A stretch of DNA of 7,476 bases. It comes from Methanomicrobiales archaeon. Its GTDB lineage: Archaea; Halobacteriota; Methanomicrobia; Methanomicrobiales; Methanospirillaceae. Positions 6,183 through 7,476 of this stretch are shown one piece after another; positions within the stretch are counted from its first letter, which is position 1, and each line of letters starts with the position of its first letter. The stretch lies in the NCBI GenBank assembly GCA_012520015.1, contig JAAYPD010000429.1:1-7476 (forward strand), written 5' to 3'. Under the pieces are notes generated by a model. The model was not told the DNA's origin and made no database searches. It saw only the letters and a list, made by a program, of their open reading frames with translations. The position numbers were made by a program, and so were the translations under genes.

Positions 6183-6770
6183 ATGACAGTACAAAAAGAT
6201 ATTATTCACCGGCTCTTGCTTTTCTCCCTTGGGGACGGGCTGTATGGGGCACAGGTCTCATATATCAGGGAGATAGTACCGGACCAGGAAAAAAATCCCC
6301 TGCCTGGCGCACCGGATTTCATCCCTGGAATAATAAATATCAGGTCTGATGTTGTCAAGATCATCGATATCAGGAGAATCATCCCACTGGGAGAGGAACA
6401 GGCAAAAAAGAAGATAATAGTTTTTATTCCTGAAGATGCACAGAGCACTCAGTTTGGCATCCTGGTCGACGATGTGCACGGGATCATGGAGATCCCTGAT
6501 GAAGCAGTCTCCTATCTTGACCGGTCAGATACAAAGATTCAGAATAATTTCATGCTTGGTTTCATGAAGATCTCACTTGATACCTTTCTCAATCAGAGGG
6601 GCAGGCAGTTTGCATCAGGGGACGATGATCTCGTCTGGATCGATTTTGAAGACCTGATAAATACTATCATCGACGGTGACCAGGCCGACTCTATAGTCTT
6701 CAGGCTGACTGCCCTCTTCAATCCCCAGTACCTTCTTTCAGGAGAATGGAAGAAGAGCGCCGGGAAGTGA
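6183..6770 (+). CDS. cheW: CheW-domain chemotaxis adaptor protein
   Basis: A 195-residue cytoplasmic protein with a recognisable CheW domain, expected to bridge chemoreceptors and CheA. The order is canonical: LLFSLGDGLYGAQVSYIREIV (from residue 12), LPGAPDFIPGIINIR (40-54), KKKIIVFIPED (75-85), GILVDDVHGIMEIP (92-105) and DLVWIDFEDLIN (149-160). Two things are unusual. In the receptor/CheA-contact turn the usual Arg-Gly...Pro is Arg54-Ser-Asp...Lys59, so the Arg is kept but Gly and Pro are lost. The last part has an insertion of about 20 residues (about 130-148, Arg/Gly/Asp rich) before the closing helix, and a 35-residue tail follows it (161-195). It lies 159 bases from, and divergent to, a more degenerate CheW protein. 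No cheA, receptor, cheB/R/C/D/Y or archaellum gene is in the window, so its signalling array cannot be assigned. Confidence 0.88.
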   Translation: MTVQKDIIHRLLLFSLGDGLYGAQVSYIREIVPDQEKNPLPGAPDFIPGIINIRSDVVKIIDIRRIIPLGEEQAKKKIIVFIPEDAQSTQFGILVDDVHGIMEIPDEAVSYLDRSDTKIQNNFMLGFMKISLDTFLNQRGRQFASGDDDLVWIDFEDLINTIIDGDQADSIVFRLTALFNPQYLLSGEWKKSAGK

Positions 6771-6931
6771 GAATAAATTTTTCACCTGACCTGTCCACTT
6801 TGACTGTCCCCTTTTAGGCTCTTCGCTTTTTGCGGTCTTCATCGGATCTCCATGACCAAACCTGCATGGCACTGGATTGTTTTCCATTACCTCAGCCAGG
6901 TAATTAACAGGTTTTACCGGCCGGAAGAAAT
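6771..6931. other. Convergent intergenic gap with T runs, no gene recognised
   Basis: This 161-base gap separates the ends of the cheW gene and the iron-sulfur flavoprotein gene. On the plus strand it holds pyrimidine-rich stretches with T runs (6778-6782, 6812-6815 and 6831-6835) that could end cheW transcripts, and the hairpin at 6886-6904. No tRNA or C/D-box RNA pattern was seen. Confidence 0.45.
6886..6904. terminator. Perfect 7-bp hairpin in the convergent gap
   Basis: ATTACCT-CAGCC-AGGTAAT gives two perfect 7-base arms and a 5-base loop. It lies 28 bases beyond the flavoprotein stop codon on the minus strand, and far downstream of cheW on the plus strand, where TTTT follows at 6912-6915. 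It may end transcription or protect 3' ends from either side. Archaea do not need hairpins for termination, so this is tentative. Confidence 0.4.
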
Positions 6932-7476
6932 TTACCCTGTAATCCGGTGAAGCAGCCAGGCCATGTTCATTCCAAGGGTCTCCATGCAATCCATTCCTTC
7001 CTCATCCTCGCTTACTTCTCCTTCAAGTCTTCCAAGACCCATGTTCCAGTAAGAAGACCCGGGGACTATCATCTGGCTTGCAAGGAACAGGTGATTAATG
7101 GTGTCAAATGCATGGGTCGAACCTGCTCTCCTGGCTGATATGACAGCAGCGCCGACCTTGTACCGGAGAAAATCACCCCCTGACCTTGTCAGCATACCTG
7201 TCCTGTCGATAAGTGCCTTCATCTCAGCGGTGACATCAGCAAAGTATGTGGGTGAGGCTAAGATTATCCCGTCTGCTTCACGCATCTTTTCGACATAATC
7301 ATTCAGGTCATCGGTCTGGTTTGCACACTGTCCGTTCCTGGTCTCAAAGCATTTCATACAGGCGAGACACCCGTGCAGGGGTTTTCCTCCGACCCGGATC
7401 ATCTCGGTCTTTATTCCGTTGGATTCCAGGACGCCAAAAACCCGCCTGACCATCTGTTCTGAGTTCCCATTCGGAC
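6932..7476 (-). CDS. Iron-sulfur flavoprotein, flavodoxin-fold NAD(P)H-dependent reductase family (N-terminus beyond the window)
   Basis: A flavodoxin-fold protein of which 180 residues are visible. An internal ATG at 7453 is not the true start: the frame continues upstream to the edge as PNGNSEQ, part of the FMN phosphate loop that normally follows an N-terminal strand (GSPR-x-NGNS type), so roughly the first 10 residues are missing. Counting from that internal Met, four cysteines at 29, 32, 35 and 43 form C-x2-C-x2-C-x7-C. This matches the compact 4Fe-4S motif of the methanogen Isf family, in which the protein passes electrons from ferredoxin to an acceptor. Further FMN-site features are ASPTYFADVTAEMKALIDR (starts near 66) and VGAAVISARRAGSTHAF (about 100-116), and the C-terminus has the usual GM-x-LGMNMAWLL helix. 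The physiological acceptor is unknown; a role in oxidative-stress defence is only a family-level inference. It converges with cheW and has no visible partner gene. Confidence 0.85.
   Translation of the reverse strand, partial: PNGNSEQMVRRVFGVLESNGIKTEMIRVGGKPLHGCLACMKCFETRNGQCANQTDDLNDYVEKMREADGIILASPTYFADVTAEMKALIDRTGMLTRSGGDFLRYKVGAAVISARRAGSTHAFDTINHLFLASQMIVPGSSYWNMGLGRLEGEVSEDEEGMDCMETLGMNMAWLLHRITG

Noticed and set aside
6771..6931. C/D-box or other small RNA in the convergent gap
   Set aside because: A GATGA core occurs on the minus strand but without a full C box or any matching CTGA D box at a suitable distance.

Overview
The window reads as a piece of a euryarchaeal chromosome, most likely from a methanogen near the Methanomicrobiales. 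The basis is the archaeal split form of GMP synthase (a stand-alone ATP-pyrophosphatase subunit), an archaeal-type CTP synthase N-terminus, GTG and ATG starts with GGAGG/GGTGA-type ribosome binding sites, TATA-like boxes in place of -35/-10 promoters, CheW-type proteins, and a flavoprotein with the compact cysteine motif of the methanogen iron-sulfur flavoprotein (Isf) family. The order is inferred, not proven. Genes are densely packed. No rRNA, tRNA, CRISPR array or insertion sequence was seen.

Left part (1-3299, all minus strand): transcription would run from a small hotdog-fold thioesterase (PaaI type) through pyrG (CTP synthase) and the ATP-pyrophosphatase subunit of GMP synthase to the start of an argD-like aminotransferase, which leaves the window at base 1. 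pyrG and the GMP synthase gene overlap by ATGA, and the other gaps are 17 and 46 bases. This looks like one transcription unit for CTP and GMP synthesis with an arginine-pathway gene behind it. A 16-base palindrome lies just upstream of the pyrG ribosome binding site.

Middle (3300-5500): divergent from the thioesterase, on the plus strand, is a family 2 glycosyltransferase resembling dolichyl-phosphate glucosyltransferase. It converges on a complete hisD (histidinol dehydrogenase, minus strand) with all expected catalytic and zinc residues. hisD appears to have its own TATA box, followed by a 12-base palindrome.

Right part (5493-7476): two CheW-domain proteins are transcribed away from each other across a 159-base spacer. 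This spacer holds TATA candidates and a TGTAA-N4-TTACA palindrome. Both proteins differ from textbook CheW at the Asn-Leu-Arg-Gly turn and carry extra C-terminal sequence, and no receptor, CheA or other che gene is in the window. After a 161-base convergent gap with a strong hairpin comes a flavodoxin-fold iron-sulfur flavoprotein (minus strand), whose first residues lie beyond the right edge.

Most of the window is ordinary housekeeping. The least explained part is the divergent CheW-like pair and its spacer. Nothing here proves a new system.
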